Under the pieces are notes generated by a model that was not told where the DNA came from, searched no databases, and saw nothing but the letters and a program-made list of their open reading frames with translations. Below, one piece after another: positions 19,133 through 28,448 of a DNA stretch of 64,000 nt. This stretch comes from Streptococcus pseudopneumoniae (GTDB lineage Bacteria > Bacillota > Bacilli > Lactobacillales > Streptococcaceae). Each line of letters opens with the position of its first letter. Within the stretch, counting starts at the first letter, position 1. The position numbers and the translations under genes were made by a program. Location: positions 24,497 to 88,496 of the forward strand of contig NZ_JVRR01000126.1 of the NCBI RefSeq assembly GCF_001070715.1, written 5' to 3'.

Positions 19133-20132
19133 ATATATTTTAGCATTTGAGACATCCTGTGATGAGACTAGTGTTGCCGTCTTGAAAAACGACGATGAGC
19201 TCTTGTCCAATGTCATTGCTAGTCAAATTGAGAGTCACAAACGTTTTGGGGGCGTAGTGCCTGAAGTAGCCAGTCGTCACCATGTCGAGGTCATTACAGC
19301 CTGCATCGAGGAGGCGTTGGCAGAAGCAGGGATTACCGAAGAGGACATGACAGCTGTGGCGGTTACCTATGGACCAGGCTTGGTCGGAGCCTTGCTAGTT
19401 GGTTTGTCAGCTGCTAAGGCCTTTGCTTGGGCGCATGGACTTCCACTAATTCCCGTTAACCACATGGCTGGCCACCTCATGGCCGCTCAGAGTGTGGAGC
19501 CTTTGGAGTTTCCCTTGCTAGCACTTTTAGTAAGCGGTGGACACACAGAGTTGGTTTATGTTTCTGAGGCAGGAGATTATAAGATTGTTGGGGAAACCCG
19601 TGATGATGCGGTTGGTGAGGCCTATGACAAGGTCGGTCGCGTCATGGGCTTGACCTATCCTGCCGGTCGTGAGATTGATGAGCTAGCTCATCAGGGACAG
19701 GATATTTATGATTTCCCACGTGCTATGATTAAGGAGAATAATCTGGAGTTTTCATTCTCAGGTTTGAAATCTGCCTTTATCAATCTTCACCATAATGCAG
19801 AGCAAAAGGGAGAAAGCTTGTCCACAGAGGATTTGTGTGCTTCCTTCCAAGCAGCTGTCTTGGATATTCTTATGGCAAAAACTAAGAAGGCTTTGGAGAA
19901 ATACCCCGTTAAAATCCTTGTCGTGGCAGGTGGTGTGGCAGCCAATAAAGGCCTCAGAGAACGCCTAGCGGCCGAAATCACAGATGTCAAGGTTATCATC
20001 CCACCTCTGCGCCTCTGCGGAGACAATGCAGGAATGATTGCCTATGCCAGCGTCAGCGAGTGGAACAAAGAAAACTTTGCAAGCTTGGACCTCAATGCCA
20101 AACCAAGTCTCGCTTTTGATACTATAGAATAA
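19122..20132 (+). CDS. tsaD: tRNA threonylcarbamoyltransferase TsaD
   Basis: The catalytic subunit for t6A37. The 336-residue protein has FETSCDETS at the N-terminus, the metal-binding HMAGH near residue 111, SGGHTELV near 134 and the [13 protein letters not shown]-binding stretch near 267. Its start overlaps the end of rimI by 11 bases. A terminator follows immediately. Confidence 0.97.
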   Translation: MKDRYILAFETSCDETSVAVLKNDDELLSNVIASQIESHKRFGGVVPEVASRHHVEVITACIEEALAEAGITEEDMTAVAVTYGPGLVGALLVGLSAAKAFAWAHGLPLIPVNHMAGHLMAAQSVEPLEFPLLALLVSGGHTELVYVSEAGDYKIVGETRDDAVGEAYDKVGRVMGLTYPAGREIDELAHQGQDIYDFPRAMIKENNLEFSFSGLKSAFINLHHNAEQKGESLSTEDLCASFQAAVLDILMAKTKKALEKYPVKILVVAGGVAANKGLRERLAAEITDVKVIIPPLRLCGDNAGMIAYASVSEWNKENFASLDLNAKPSLAFDTIE

Positions 20133-20134
20133 AG

Positions 20135-20158
20135 AGTCAGCTTAAGGCTGGCTTTTTC
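20135..20158 (+). terminator. Terminator after tsaD
   Basis: AGTCAGC (20135-20141) pairs with GCTGGCT (20147-20153) with one wobble, and is followed by a T-run. Confidence 0.85.
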
Positions 20159-20181
20159 AATCACCAAAGTGTCAGAATATT

Positions 20182-20211
20182 TTGACAAAACTATAAAAAT
20201 AATGATATAAT
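20182..20211 (+). promoter_or_regulatory. Promoter of the Rgg144-like gene
   Basis: TTGACA (20182-20187), 18 bases, TATAAT (20206-20211) with the extended -10 TGn at 20203-20205. The gene starts 25 bases later, so the leader is very short. Confidence 0.75.
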
Positions 20212-20235
20212 ATGCAAAAGCTAGGAGGTGGTCAG

Positions 20236-21099
20236 ATGATTGAGAGAATGGAATTGGGGGAATTTTACAAGGAATTGCGCTTGGCTAGAAAGCTCAAGCA
20301 GTCAGATGTAGCTTGTGCTGGACTAACAGCCTCTCAGCTGTCCAAGTTTGAACTAGGGCAGTCTATGCTATCTGCGGACAAGCTAATCCTAGCTATTCAA
20401 GGAATCAATATGAATTTTGATGAGTTTGGTCATAAGCTCAATAACTATCAAGAATCTCCACATATGCAGATTGGTAGGAGGGTTGTGGATCGCTTTGCCC
20501 ACCAAGATATAGCTGGCTTAGAGCAACTGTTGGAGGAAGTCGAGCAAGGACAGATGGCAGAGACCTATCGTTGTTTGAATGCCATTGTGATTAAAAATGC
20601 TATTCATTCCTTAAATAAGAGCTATCTGCTAATAGAGGAGGATAGGGAGTTTTTGACTACTTATCTCTATGCTATCGAGTCTTGGACCTGGTTTGAACTT
20701 TATCTTTTTTGCAATACTATGCCCTTCCTGAGCAATCAAGATTTGATATTTTTATCAACCTCTTTGCTTGAAAAATCCAAAGAATTTAAAGAGTTGGTAC
20801 ATAATAGACTGTATATGAAGCAAGGACTCTTAAATATCTTATCAGAACTCATGGAGCGAAAACTTTTCTCCTACATCCCAATCTTCGAAGCCGAGTTGGA
20901 GAACATGTTGCGTCCGTACGATGTTTTTGAGAAAGTATCGTGGCAATTTTTAAAGAAAATGAGTGTCTTTCTTCAAACTAAAGGAAGCAATCAAAAAGAG
21001 ATTGAACACTTTATCCAATCTCTGCAAGTATTAGAAAATCCACAATTAACAGCTCTATTCGAATTGCGCTTGCAGCAATACAAAGAACTTATCGATTAG
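20236..21099 (+). CDS. Rgg-family quorum-sensing regulator, Rgg144-like
   Basis: A 287-residue regulator with an N-terminal helix-turn-helix (about residues 10-65; KQSDVACAGLTASQLSKFEL) and a helical repeat C-terminus that binds imported peptide pheromone. Start ATG 20236 follows AGGAGG by 8 bases. A gene for a small hydrophobic peptide lies convergent to it, overlapping its last 11 bases, and a double-glycine peptide gene lies downstream. This organisation and the pheromone sequence match what I remember of the pneumococcal Rgg144/SHP144/VP1 system. It should activate both the pheromone gene and the vp1 gene through the boxes at 21231 and 21274. Confidence 0.88.
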   Translation: MIERMELGEFYKELRLARKLKQSDVACAGLTASQLSKFELGQSMLSADKLILAIQGINMNFDEFGHKLNNYQESPHMQIGRRVVDRFAHQDIAGLEQLLEEVEQGQMAETYRCLNAIVIKNAIHSLNKSYLLIEEDREFLTTYLYAIESWTWFELYLFCNTMPFLSNQDLIFLSTSLLEKSKEFKELVHNRLYMKQGLLNILSELMERKLFSYIPIFEAELENMLRPYDVFEKVSWQFLKKMSVFLQTKGSNQKEIEHFIQSLQVLENPQLTALFELRLQQYKELID

Positions 21100-21169
21100 T
21101 TAAAAATGGAATGACAATAACCCACTCCGAAATAAGTAGGAGTATCAGTTGGATTTTTCTTTTCTTCAT
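21089..21169 (-). CDS. SHP pheromone precursor, 26 aa
   Basis: On the minus strand an ATG (21169-21167) opens a 26-codon frame: positively charged start MKKRK, hydrophobic core QLILLLIS, then the acidic-aromatic pattern EWVIVIPFLTN and a final Arg. This is the layout of short hydrophobic peptides processed by Eep and reimported by Ami/Opp to bind Rgg. GGAGG lies 10 bases upstream and a TATAAT box is at 21207-21202. The C-terminal segment is nearly identical to the SHP144 pheromone as I remember it, except that I recall Leu where this has Arg. Its end overlaps the end of the rgg gene tail to tail. Confidence 0.85.
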   Translation of the reverse strand: MKKRKIQLILLLISEWVIVIPFLTNR

Positions 21170-21201
21170 CTATTATATTCCTCCTTGTTAGTACTGCCTT
21201 T

Positions 21202-21311
21202 ATTATATCAGTGAAAGAGTTAAATTCACAAAAATCGCAAATGTGAAAATTTTATAAGAAAAAATATCAAATATGCGATTTTCTGAAATAAGGCAATTTT
21301 CGTGTTATACT
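21202..21311. promoter_or_regulatory. Mirror-image Rgg-controlled promoters for shp and vp1
   Basis: The word TGCGATTTT occurs on both strands: minus 21239-21231 and plus 21274-21282. In each case it is followed directly by a weak -35 hexamer, exactly 17 bases, and a -10 (TATAAT at 21207-21202 for shp, TATACT at 21306-21311 for the peptide gene). The boxes share flanking bases (TCAnAT upstream, nTGnAAT downstream). This symmetrical arrangement is strong evidence that one activator drives both divergent transcripts. Confidence 0.75.
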
Positions 21312-21388
21312 GTCCTTGTAAGACATTTGAAGCAAATCCTAGGTCGCAGAAGTGGTTTACAAATGAAGATAATTGAAGGAGTGTAAAT

Positions 21389-21556
21389 ATGTTAAATTTA
21401 CAATTTGCAGAAACAATGGAATTGACAGAAGCTGAGTTGGAGACAGTCTACGGAGGAGAGGAGCACCCCCCAAGAGGCTATATTGGAATAGGTGCCTCAT
21501 GGCAAAACTACTTTAACTTTGCTCCTCCAGCTCCTGAGACTAGACGTCGTTATTGA
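21389..21556 (+). CDS. Double-glycine peptide, VP1-like, 55 aa
   Basis: A 55-residue peptide with a 23-residue leader ending in VYGG (LQFAETMELTEAELETVYGG), the pattern recognised by peptidase-containing ABC transporters. The predicted mature part of 32 residues is unusual: acidic-proline start EEHPPRGY, a Gly-rich centre, aromatic WQNYFNF, Pro-rich APPAP and a basic tail TRRRY. GAAGGAG lies 7 bases upstream. It follows an Rgg-controlled promoter, and by position matches the secreted VP1 peptide of pneumococcus. No processing transporter is nearby, so it must use one encoded elsewhere (for example ComAB-like). Confidence 0.85.
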   Translation: MLNLQFAETMELTEAELETVYGGEEHPPRGYIGIGASWQNYFNFAPPAPETRRRY

Positions 21557-21563
21557 TATTCAA

Positions 21564-21592
21564 AGTCCTTGCCTTTTTCTTGGGTAGGGGCT
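21564..21592 (+). terminator. Attenuator-like hairpin between vp1 and the CPBP gene
   Basis: A 10-bp stem including three G-T wobbles (21564-21573 with 21583-21592) and an interrupted T-rich tail. It may cut part of the transcription from the peptide gene into the downstream genes. Confidence 0.45.
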
Positions 21593-21623
21593 GTCTTTAT
21601 TTCATAGTATAGGAGAAAATAGA

Positions 21624-22292
21624 ATGAAAAAGATAATCTTACGCCGCTACTTTATTATAGCTTTTCTACTAGTTATTGCTGACCAGGAGTTCAGTGGTCT
21701 AGTTTTACGCAGCGGCCTTGTTACTGGTCTATCTGACTTTGGCTATTATCTGTCGGATATGATGTTGCATTTTCTTGTTGTTTTTATTGCTTTTTTTGCT
21801 ATGGTTAAGTCAGGAAAATGGCAAGGAATTAACAGTAAGAAGTTTCGCTGGACCTATTTGTTTTATTGTGTCTCAGCTTTTCTTCTGCTGTTTCTTTGGA
21901 ATAGAGTTACCTTTTCTCTTTTTCCACCTACTAGAAATGCAATTTCTTATCAACATTACGCTCCGACTTTTACAGGGGCTACAGCATTTTTGATGTATTT
22001 TTTTTATCCTGTGATTGCAGGTCCCATTTTTGAAGACATGATTTATCGTGGATTAGTGATGACTGCTCTGGAAAAAGGAAAGAAATGGGGGCTAGATGTA
22101 CTTGGTTCCGCTGTTTTATTTGGGGTCTCGCACATTAGTAATCACGGTTGGGTCTTGACAGACTTTGTCTTCTATATGGGTGGAGGACTCATATTTGCAG
22201 TCTTATTTAGAGTGACAAAGTCCATTTATTGGCCTATTGGACTGCATATAGTCTACAATGGCATTGGTCAGATTTTGATGTTATTACACTAG
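21624..22292 (+). CDS. CPBP/Abi family intramembrane metalloprotease
   Basis: A 222-residue protein with about six membrane helices and the CPBP (CAAX-protease-like) motifs in order: EDMIYRG near residue 138 (usual form EExxxR; the second Glu is Asp here), FGVSHIS near 168 and HIVYNGIGQ near 211. Such proteins accompany bacteriocin and peptide loci in streptococci, as immunity factors or in maturation. It lies 67 bases after the double-glycine peptide gene and has its own AGGAG site, so it probably belongs to the same Rgg regulon. Confidence 0.88.
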   Translation: MKKIILRRYFIIAFLLVIADQEFSGLVLRSGLVTGLSDFGYYLSDMMLHFLVVFIAFFAMVKSGKWQGINSKKFRWTYLFYCVSAFLLLFLWNRVTFSLFPPTRNAISYQHYAPTFTGATAFLMYFFYPVIAGPIFEDMIYRGLVMTALEKGKKWGLDVLGSAVLFGVSHISNHGWVLTDFVFYMGGGLIFAVLFRVTKSIYWPIGLHIVYNGIGQILMLLH

Positions 22293-22441
22293 GAAGCTGG
22301 TTAGTAGCTAAAGACACGATGAGGTGTACAGTGAAAAAGGCTGTGTAGGCTATCTATATGATATGGTATAGACTGGGCATACAGGATTTATTAGGATGTT
22401 TTGGAATAAAAATTCCAACTGGAACTTAAAAAGGAGTTGTG

Positions 22442-23668
22442 ATGAAAGTATTTCTTCAAAATAGAGATTTTAGGCAATTAACCATCAACCAGTGGATTTC
22501 AACGGTTGGGGATACGATTTTTTATCTGGCCTTTTTGAATTATGTGGCAGATGCCTCTTTTGCCCCTTTGGCGATTTTACTTATCACGATTTCAGAAACC
22601 CTGCCCCAAGTTCTGCAAATCTTTCTGGGAGTTTTGGCGGATTTTCAACATCATCGTGTCTTGAAATACACAGTCATTAGTTTTGCAAAATTTTTGCTTT
22701 ACTCTATAGTTTCTTTATCACTTTCAGGGCAGTCCTTTTCCTTAGTACTAGTAGCATTTATTTGTCTGATTAACCTCTTGTCTGACACATTGAGTTATTT
22801 TTCAGGCGCCATGCTCACTCCGATTTTCATTAGAATTATTGGGCAAGATCATCTGGCAGAAGCTATTGGATTTAAACAGTCAACTGTCAGTTTGGTGAAA
22901 ACAATCAGTAATATTCTAGGAGGAGTCTTATTAGGTATTCTATCCATCCAGTTTATTTCCTTACTGAACGCTCTTACCTTTTTAATCGCATTTTTAGGTA
23001 TCCTCTTCATAAAAAATGACCTCTTGAAAGTAGAAAAAACGATTAGCTATCAAGAAGGACTCTCTGTAAAATCCTTTTGCCAGCATTTGCTCCAATCATC
23101 GAAATTGATATGGAATATGAATAAGGTGCTCTTGGTTTTGTTTATTATCTCTATTAGTCAAGCAGTGATAAATGTTACAGTTCCTATTACTACTCTGTTT
23201 TTGAGGAATCAGCCCTTTTTGAATTTACAAACAGGTCAATCTCTTGCCTTGTTATCCACTCTTGAATTAGCAGCCCTTATTGTCGGAAGTCTTGTGAGTG
23301 GCTATCTGAAAAATACGATTTCTATAAAAACAGCTCTCTATGCCTCACTTGTCATCCAGTTGCTTCTTCTAGTAGGATTTGCCACAGTTCGTTTTGACTG
23401 GATTCTCATCTTTAGTGCCTTAGACGCCTTTTTCGCAGGTATTCTCTCTCCTCGATTACAGGAACTCGTCTTTAAACAAATACCTGAGGAGTCAATGGGA
23501 GCAGTTCAATCTTCTATCGGTGCTATTACGGTTGTTTTACCTAGCTTATTTACAATAGCTTTGGTAACCATTGCTACTAGCTTTGGAACTCTGGCAGTTA
23601 GCTTTGTTTTACTGCTATTTCTTCTAGTTGCCTTTGTCATGCTTCTGAATATTCGTGAAAGTATTTAG
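22442..23668 (+). CDS. MFS family transporter
   Basis: A 408-residue protein with about twelve membrane helices and an N-terminus (NQWISTVGDTIFYLAFLNYV) like that of MefE-type and other major facilitator exporters. Start ATG 22442 lies 5 bases after AAGGAG; the GTG one codon upstream is less likely. Substrate is unknown. It sits 149 bases after the CPBP gene; the gap holds no clear terminator, so it could share the peptide transcript and might serve in export or resistance. A terminator follows. Confidence 0.85.
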   Translation: MKVFLQNRDFRQLTINQWISTVGDTIFYLAFLNYVADASFAPLAILLITISETLPQVLQIFLGVLADFQHHRVLKYTVISFAKFLLYSIVSLSLSGQSFSLVLVAFICLINLLSDTLSYFSGAMLTPIFIRIIGQDHLAEAIGFKQSTVSLVKTISNILGGVLLGILSIQFISLLNALTFLIAFLGILFIKNDLLKVEKTISYQEGLSVKSFCQHLLQSSKLIWNMNKVLLVLFIISISQAVINVTVPITTLFLRNQPFLNLQTGQSLALLSTLELAALIVGSLVSGYLKNTISIKTALYASLVIQLLLLVGFATVRFDWILIFSALDAFFAGILSPRLQELVFKQIPEESMGAVQSSIGAITVVLPSLFTIALVTIATSFGTLAVSFVLLLFLLVAFVMLLNIRESI

Positions 23669-23695
23669 CGGAGAATTTCTATAATATATATTTGA

Positions 23696-23716
23696 GACTG
23701 GATTGCCAGTCTTTTT
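23696..23716 (+). terminator. Terminator after the MFS gene
   Basis: GACTGG (23696-23701) pairs with CCAGTC (23706-23711) and is followed by five T residues. Confidence 0.85.
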
Positions 23717-23758
23717 ATGATAGCTACAATCAGCAGACTTTTTTCTCTTTCCTGAATG

Positions 23759-23767
23759 TGTTATAAT
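23759..23767 (+). promoter_or_regulatory. Extended -10 promoter of azlCD
   Basis: TGTTATAAT matches the extended -10 consensus exactly; no clear -35 is present. The azlC gene starts 60 bases downstream. Confidence 0.65.
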
Positions 23768-23827
23768 AGTCCGTACTGTGGCTGTATTTAGGAACAGCTT
23801 AAAAATTAAGACAATACGAGGAGAAAG

Positions 23828-24523
23828 ATGAAAGAAAAAGGATTTTGGGAGGGGGCGCAGGCAGCCATGCCAACGGCCCTTGGTTATGTCAGTATCGGCC
23901 TGGCCTGTGGGATTATTGGTGCGCCCTATGTGACACCTGTTGAGATGGGCTTGATGAGCCTCTTTGTTTATGCTGGGAGTGCTCAGTTTGCCATGTTGGC
24001 CCTGATTGCGGTTCAAGCTCCTGTGGCAGCTATTGCTATGACGGTTTTTTTGATCAATTTGCGTCTCTTTTTGTTGAGTTTGCATGCGTCGACCTATTTC
24101 CGTCATACCAGTCTCTGGCACAATATCGGTATGTCTAGTATCTTGACGGATGAGACTTATGGTGTCTTGATGGGCGAGTTAGCCCATACAGATAAGGTCA
24201 ATCCTATGTGGATGCACGGAAACAATCTTAACAGCTATGTGGCTTGGTTTGTGGGAACAGTTGCCGGAACGGCTCTGGGTGGTCTGCTTCCAAATCCAGA
24301 AATCTTTGGATTGGATTTTGCCCTGGTTGGGATGTTCATTGGAATTTTTGCTTCGCAATTCCAGATTATGCAAAGACGAATTCCTGTCCGCAATCTGCTG
24401 ATTATCCTAGCAGTTGTTGCGGTGTCCTTCTTTTTACTCTTGACAGTGGTGTCTCAGTCACTAGCTGTTCTGTTTGCGACCTTGCTAGGTTGTACAATGG
24501 GGGTGGTTTTAGATGGTCAGTAA
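23828..24523 (+). CDS. azlC: Branched-chain amino acid exporter large subunit AzlC
   Basis: A 231-residue membrane protein with about six or seven helices and the AzlC pattern (GYVSIGLACGIIG near residue 20, GSAQFAMLALIA near 50, INLRLFLLSLH near 75). With AzlD it forms a two-component exporter for branched-chain amino acids and analogues. AGGAGA lies 4 bases upstream. Its end overlaps azlD by 11 bases, so the two are coupled. Confidence 0.92.
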   Translation: MKEKGFWEGAQAAMPTALGYVSIGLACGIIGAPYVTPVEMGLMSLFVYAGSAQFAMLALIAVQAPVAAIAMTVFLINLRLFLLSLHASTYFRHTSLWHNIGMSSILTDETYGVLMGELAHTDKVNPMWMHGNNLNSYVAWFVGTVAGTALGGLLPNPEIFGLDFALVGMFIGIFASQFQIMQRRIPVRNLLIILAVVAVSFFLLLTVVSQSLAVLFATLLGCTMGVVLDGQ

Positions 24524-24836
24524 GTATCTTTTATTAGCAGTTATTTTCTCTGGCTTGGTGACGTGGATTCCCCGTATAATTCCCTTCATCTTGGTCAAGT
24601 ATAAGGGCTTGCCTGCGATCGTTGAGCGTTTTTTGAAGTTCTTGCCCGTTTCTATTATCTTTGCCTTGATTCTTTCAAGCGTAGTGACAGGCAAGGTTGG
24701 GAGCTTTCCTCAAATCAAATGGCTGGACTTCTTAGCAGTCTTTCCAACAGCTTGGGTAGCCTTTCGCTACCGCAATCTAGTCGGAACGGTTCTCTTTGGA
24801 GTGGTCCTAATTGCAGTTTTACGTTTGGTCTTTTAA
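24513..24836 (+). CDS. azlD: Branched-chain amino acid exporter small subunit AzlD
   Basis: A 107-residue protein with three or four helices and the AzlD sequence TWIPRIIPFILVKYKGLP near the start. It overlaps azlC by 11 bases. The stop codon TAA forms the first bases of a BOX repeat, so the repeat has inserted at, and may have supplied, the end of the gene. Confidence 0.9.
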   Translation: MVSKYLLLAVIFSGLVTWIPRIIPFILVKYKGLPAIVERFLKFLPVSIIFALILSSVVTGKVGSFPQIKWLDFLAVFPTAWVAFRYRNLVGTVLFGVVLIAVLRLVF

Positions 24837-25032
24837 TACTCTCCGAAAATCTCTTCAAACCACGTCAGCTTTGCCTTGCCGTATATATGGTTACTGACTT
24901 CGTCAGTTCTATCCACAACCTCAAAACTGTGTTTTGAGCTGACTTCGTCAGTCTTATCTCCAACCTCAAAACAGTGTTTTGAGCAACCTGCGGCTAGCTT
25001 TCTAGTTTGCTCTTTGATTTTCATTGAGTATA
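24834..25032 (-). repeat. BOX element, boxC-boxB-boxB-boxA, reverse orientation
   Basis: The minus strand reads TATACTCAATGAAAATCAAA (boxA) at the right end, two boxB units (each with GACGAAGTCAG and a CAAAACAC/GTGTTTTG-type arm), and boxC ending in GAGAGTATTA at the left. BOX elements are interspersed repeats of pneumococcus and close relatives, forming stable RNA stem-loops and affecting neighbouring genes. Confidence 0.95.
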
Positions 25033-25103
25033 AATTAGCCATAAAGAAAATCTATCACAGAGATAAATATCATATAATGGCATAATTACTTTTTTTCTGA
25101 TAA

Positions 25104-25967
<864 letters not shown>

Positions 25968-25973
25968 TTTTTT

Positions 25974-26016
25974 GAAATCATCCATTCTGATGAAGATGGG
26001 TGATTTCTCAGTTTTT
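25974..26016 (+). terminator. Terminator after the binding-protein gene
   Basis: An 11-bp stem (GAAATCATCCA with TGGGTGATTTC, one wobble) followed by TCAGTTTTT. Confidence 0.8.
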
Positions 26017-26021
26017 AGAGG

Positions 26022-26038
26022 TATAGTTTTAAACTATA
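26022..26038. promoter_or_regulatory. MET box upstream of metQ
   Basis: TATAGTTTTAAACTATA is a perfect 17-base palindrome identical to the MET box described for LysR-type methionine regulators (MtaR/MetR) of streptococci. It lies 83 bases before metQ. A partial copy (TATAGTTTCATA, 27047-27058) is found before the M20 peptidase gene. Confidence 0.85.
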
Positions 26039-26120
26039 TATCTGACTATCTAATAACAATTTGTGCAATTGAACAAAGTATGAGATACTAGTACGGTATT
26101 ATTTTTAAGGAGAAAGAATC

Positions 26121-26975
26121 ATGAAAATTAAAAAATGGCTTGGTGTAGCAGCCCTTGCTACAGTCGCAGGTTTGGCTCTTGCAGCTTGCGGAAACTCAGA
26201 AAAGAAAGCAGACAATGCAACAACTATCAAAATCGCAACTGTTAACCGTAGCGGTTCTGAAGAAGCTCGTTGGGATAAAGTTCAAGAATTGGTTAAAAAA
26301 GACGGAATTACCTTGGAATTTACAGAGTTCACAGACTACTCACAACCAAACAAGGCAACTGCTGATGGGGAAGTAGACTTGAACGCTTTCCAACACTATA
26401 ACTTCTTGAACAACTGGAACAAAGAAAACGGAAAAGACCTTGTAGCGATTGCTGATACTTACATCTCTCCAATCCGCCTTTACTCAGGTTTGAATGGAAG
26501 TGACAACAAGTACACTAAAGTAGAAGACATCCCAGCAAACGGAGAAATCGCTGTACCGAACGATGCTACAAACGAAAGCCGTGCGCTTTACTTGCTTCAA
26601 TCAGCTGGCTTGATTAAATTGGACGTTTCAGGAACTGCTCTTGCAACAGTTGCTAACATCAAAGAAAATCCAAAGAACTTGAAAATCACTGAATTGGACG
26701 CTAGCCAAACAGCTCGTTCATTGTCATCAGTTGACGCTGCCGTTGTAAACAATACCTTCGTTACAGAAGCAAAATTGGACTACAAAAAAGCACTTTTCAA
26801 AGAACAAGCTGATGAAAACTCAAAACAATGGTACAACATCATCGTTGCGAAAAAAGATTGGGAGTCATCACCAAAAGCTGATGCTATCAAGAAAGTTGTT
26901 GCAGCTTACCATACAGATGAAGTGAAAAAAGTTATCGAAGAAACATCAGACGGTTTGGATCAACCAGTTTGGTAA
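26121..26975 (+). CDS. metQ: Methionine-binding lipoprotein MetQ
   Basis: A 284-residue NlpA/MetQ-family protein with lipobox LALAAC (Cys at residue 23) and the family patterns FTEFTDYSQPNKATADGEVD and AFQHYNFLNNW. It captures methionine outside the membrane for MetN and MetP encoded after the peptidase gene. AAGGAGA precedes the ATG. The perfect MET box upstream indicates induction by low methionine. A hairpin after the gene would let it be made in excess over the downstream genes. Confidence 0.95.
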   Translation: MKIKKWLGVAALATVAGLALAACGNSEKKADNATTIKIATVNRSGSEEARWDKVQELVKKDGITLEFTEFTDYSQPNKATADGEVDLNAFQHYNFLNNWNKENGKDLVAIADTYISPIRLYSGLNGSDNKYTKVEDIPANGEIAVPNDATNESRALYLLQSAGLIKLDVSGTALATVANIKENPKNLKITELDASQTARSLSSVDAAVVNNTFVTEAKLDYKKALFKEQADENSKQWYNIIVAKKDWESSPKADAIKKVVAAYHTDEVKKVIEETSDGLDQPVW

Positions 26976-26986
26976 TAAGAAACAGG

Positions 26987-27019
26987 GAGGTGGGAGAGAG
27001 AATTCCACCTCTTGCTTTT
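26987..27019 (+). terminator. Attenuating hairpin between metQ and the M20 gene
   Basis: GAGGTGG (26987-26993) pairs perfectly with CCACCTC (27005-27011), followed by TTGCTTTT. Partial read-through would set the ratio of binding protein to transporter. Confidence 0.7.
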
Positions 27020-27074
27020 GTATAGAGCATGGATTGTAAAGAAGACTATAGTTTCATAGAAAGGTAGAGAGAAT

Positions 27075-28448
27075 ATGGTTTTTCCTAGTGAACAAGAACA
27101 GATTGAAAAATTTGAAAAGGATCATGTAGCCCAGCATTATTTTGAGGTTTTGCGTACCTTGATTTCTAAGAAGTCGGTCTTTGCCCAGCAGGTTGGACTC
27201 AAGGAAGTCGCAAACTATCTGGGTGAGATTTTCAAGCGCGTTGGAGCTGAAGTGGAGATTGATGAGACTTATACGGCTCCCTTTGTCATGGCGCATTTCA
27301 AGAGTTCGCGCCCAGATGCCAAGACCTTGATTTTCTATAACCACTATGACACTGTACCAGCGGATGGGGATCAGGTCTGGACAGAGGATCCCTTTACGCT
27401 TTCAGTTCGCAATGGCTTCATGTATGGGCGTGGGGTTGACGATGATAAGGGTCATATCACAGCTCGTTTGAGTGCTTTGAGAAAATATATGCAGCACCAC
27501 GATGACCTGCCTGTCAATATCAGCTTTATCATGGAGGGTGCGGAGGAATCGGCCTCGACAGACCTAGATAAGTATTTGGAAAAACATGCGGATAAACTCC
27601 GTGGTGCAGATTTGTTGGTCTGGGAACAAGGAACCAAAAATGCCTTGGAACAGCTGGAAATTTCTGGTGGAAATAAGGGGATTGTGACCTTTGATGCCAA
27701 GGTGAAAAGTGCTGATGTGGATATCCATTCTAGTTATGGTGGGGTTGTAGAATCAGCTCCCTGGTACCTCCTTCAAGCCTTACAGTCTCTTCGCGCTGCA
27801 GATGGCCGTATCTTGGTTGAAGGCTTGTACGAAGAAGTGCAAGAGCCAAATGAACGAGAAATGGCCTTGCTAGAAACTTATGGTCAACGAAACCCAGAGG
27901 AGGTTAGTCGGATTTATGGATTGGAGTTGCCTCTCTTACAGGAGGAGCGGATGGCCTTTCTAAAACGTTTCTTTTTCGAGCCAGCGCTTAATATCGAAGG
28001 AATCCAGTCAGGTTATCAAGGTCAGGGTGTTAAGACTATTTTGCCTGCAGAAGCCAGTGCCAAGCTAGAGGTTCGTCTGGTTCCGGGCTTAGAACCGCAT
28101 GATGTTCTGGAAAAAATTCGGAAACAGCTAGACAAAAATGGCTTTGATAGGGTAGAATTATACTATACCTTGGGAGAGATGAGCTATCGAAGCGATATGA
28201 GCGCACCAGCCATTCTCAATGTGATCGAGTTGGCTAAGAAATTCTATCCACAGGGCGTTTCAGTCTTGCCGACGACAGCGGGGACAGGGCCTATGCATAC
28301 GGTCTTTGATGCCCTAGAGGTGCCTATGGTAGCCTTTGGTCTAGGAAATGCCAATAGCCGAGACCACGGTGGAGATGAAAATGTGCGAATCGCCGATTAC
28401 TATACCCATATTGAATTAGTAGAGGAGCTGATTAGAAGCTATGAGTAG
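27075..28448 (+). CDS. M20 family metallopeptidase
   Basis: A 457-residue dipeptidase-like protein with the two-metal site pattern: [12 protein letters not shown] (His and Asp, near residue 91), the [10 protein letters not shown] region near 120, and EGAEESAS near 156 with the general base Glu. It lies between metQ and metN, overlapping metN by 8 bases. A peptidase inside a methionine uptake operon suggests release of methionine from peptides, though this is inference. Confidence 0.92.
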   Translation: MVFPSEQEQIEKFEKDHVAQHYFEVLRTLISKKSVFAQQVGLKEVANYLGEIFKRVGAEVEIDETYTAPFVMAHFKSSRPDAKTLIFYNHYDTVPADGDQVWTEDPFTLSVRNGFMYGRGVDDDKGHITARLSALRKYMQHHDDLPVNISFIMEGAEESASTDLDKYLEKHADKLRGADLLVWEQGTKNALEQLEISGGNKGIVTFDAKVKSADVDIHSSYGGVVESAPWYLLQALQSLRAADGRILVEGLYEEVQEPNEREMALLETYGQRNPEEVSRIYGLELPLLQEERMAFLKRFFFEPALNIEGIQSGYQGQGVKTILPAEASAKLEVRLVPGLEPHDVLEKIRKQLDKNGFDRVELYYTLGEMSYRSDMSAPAILNVIELAKKFYPQGVSVLPTTAGTGPMHTVFDALEVPMVAFGLGNANSRDHGGDENVRIADYYTHIELVEELIRSYE

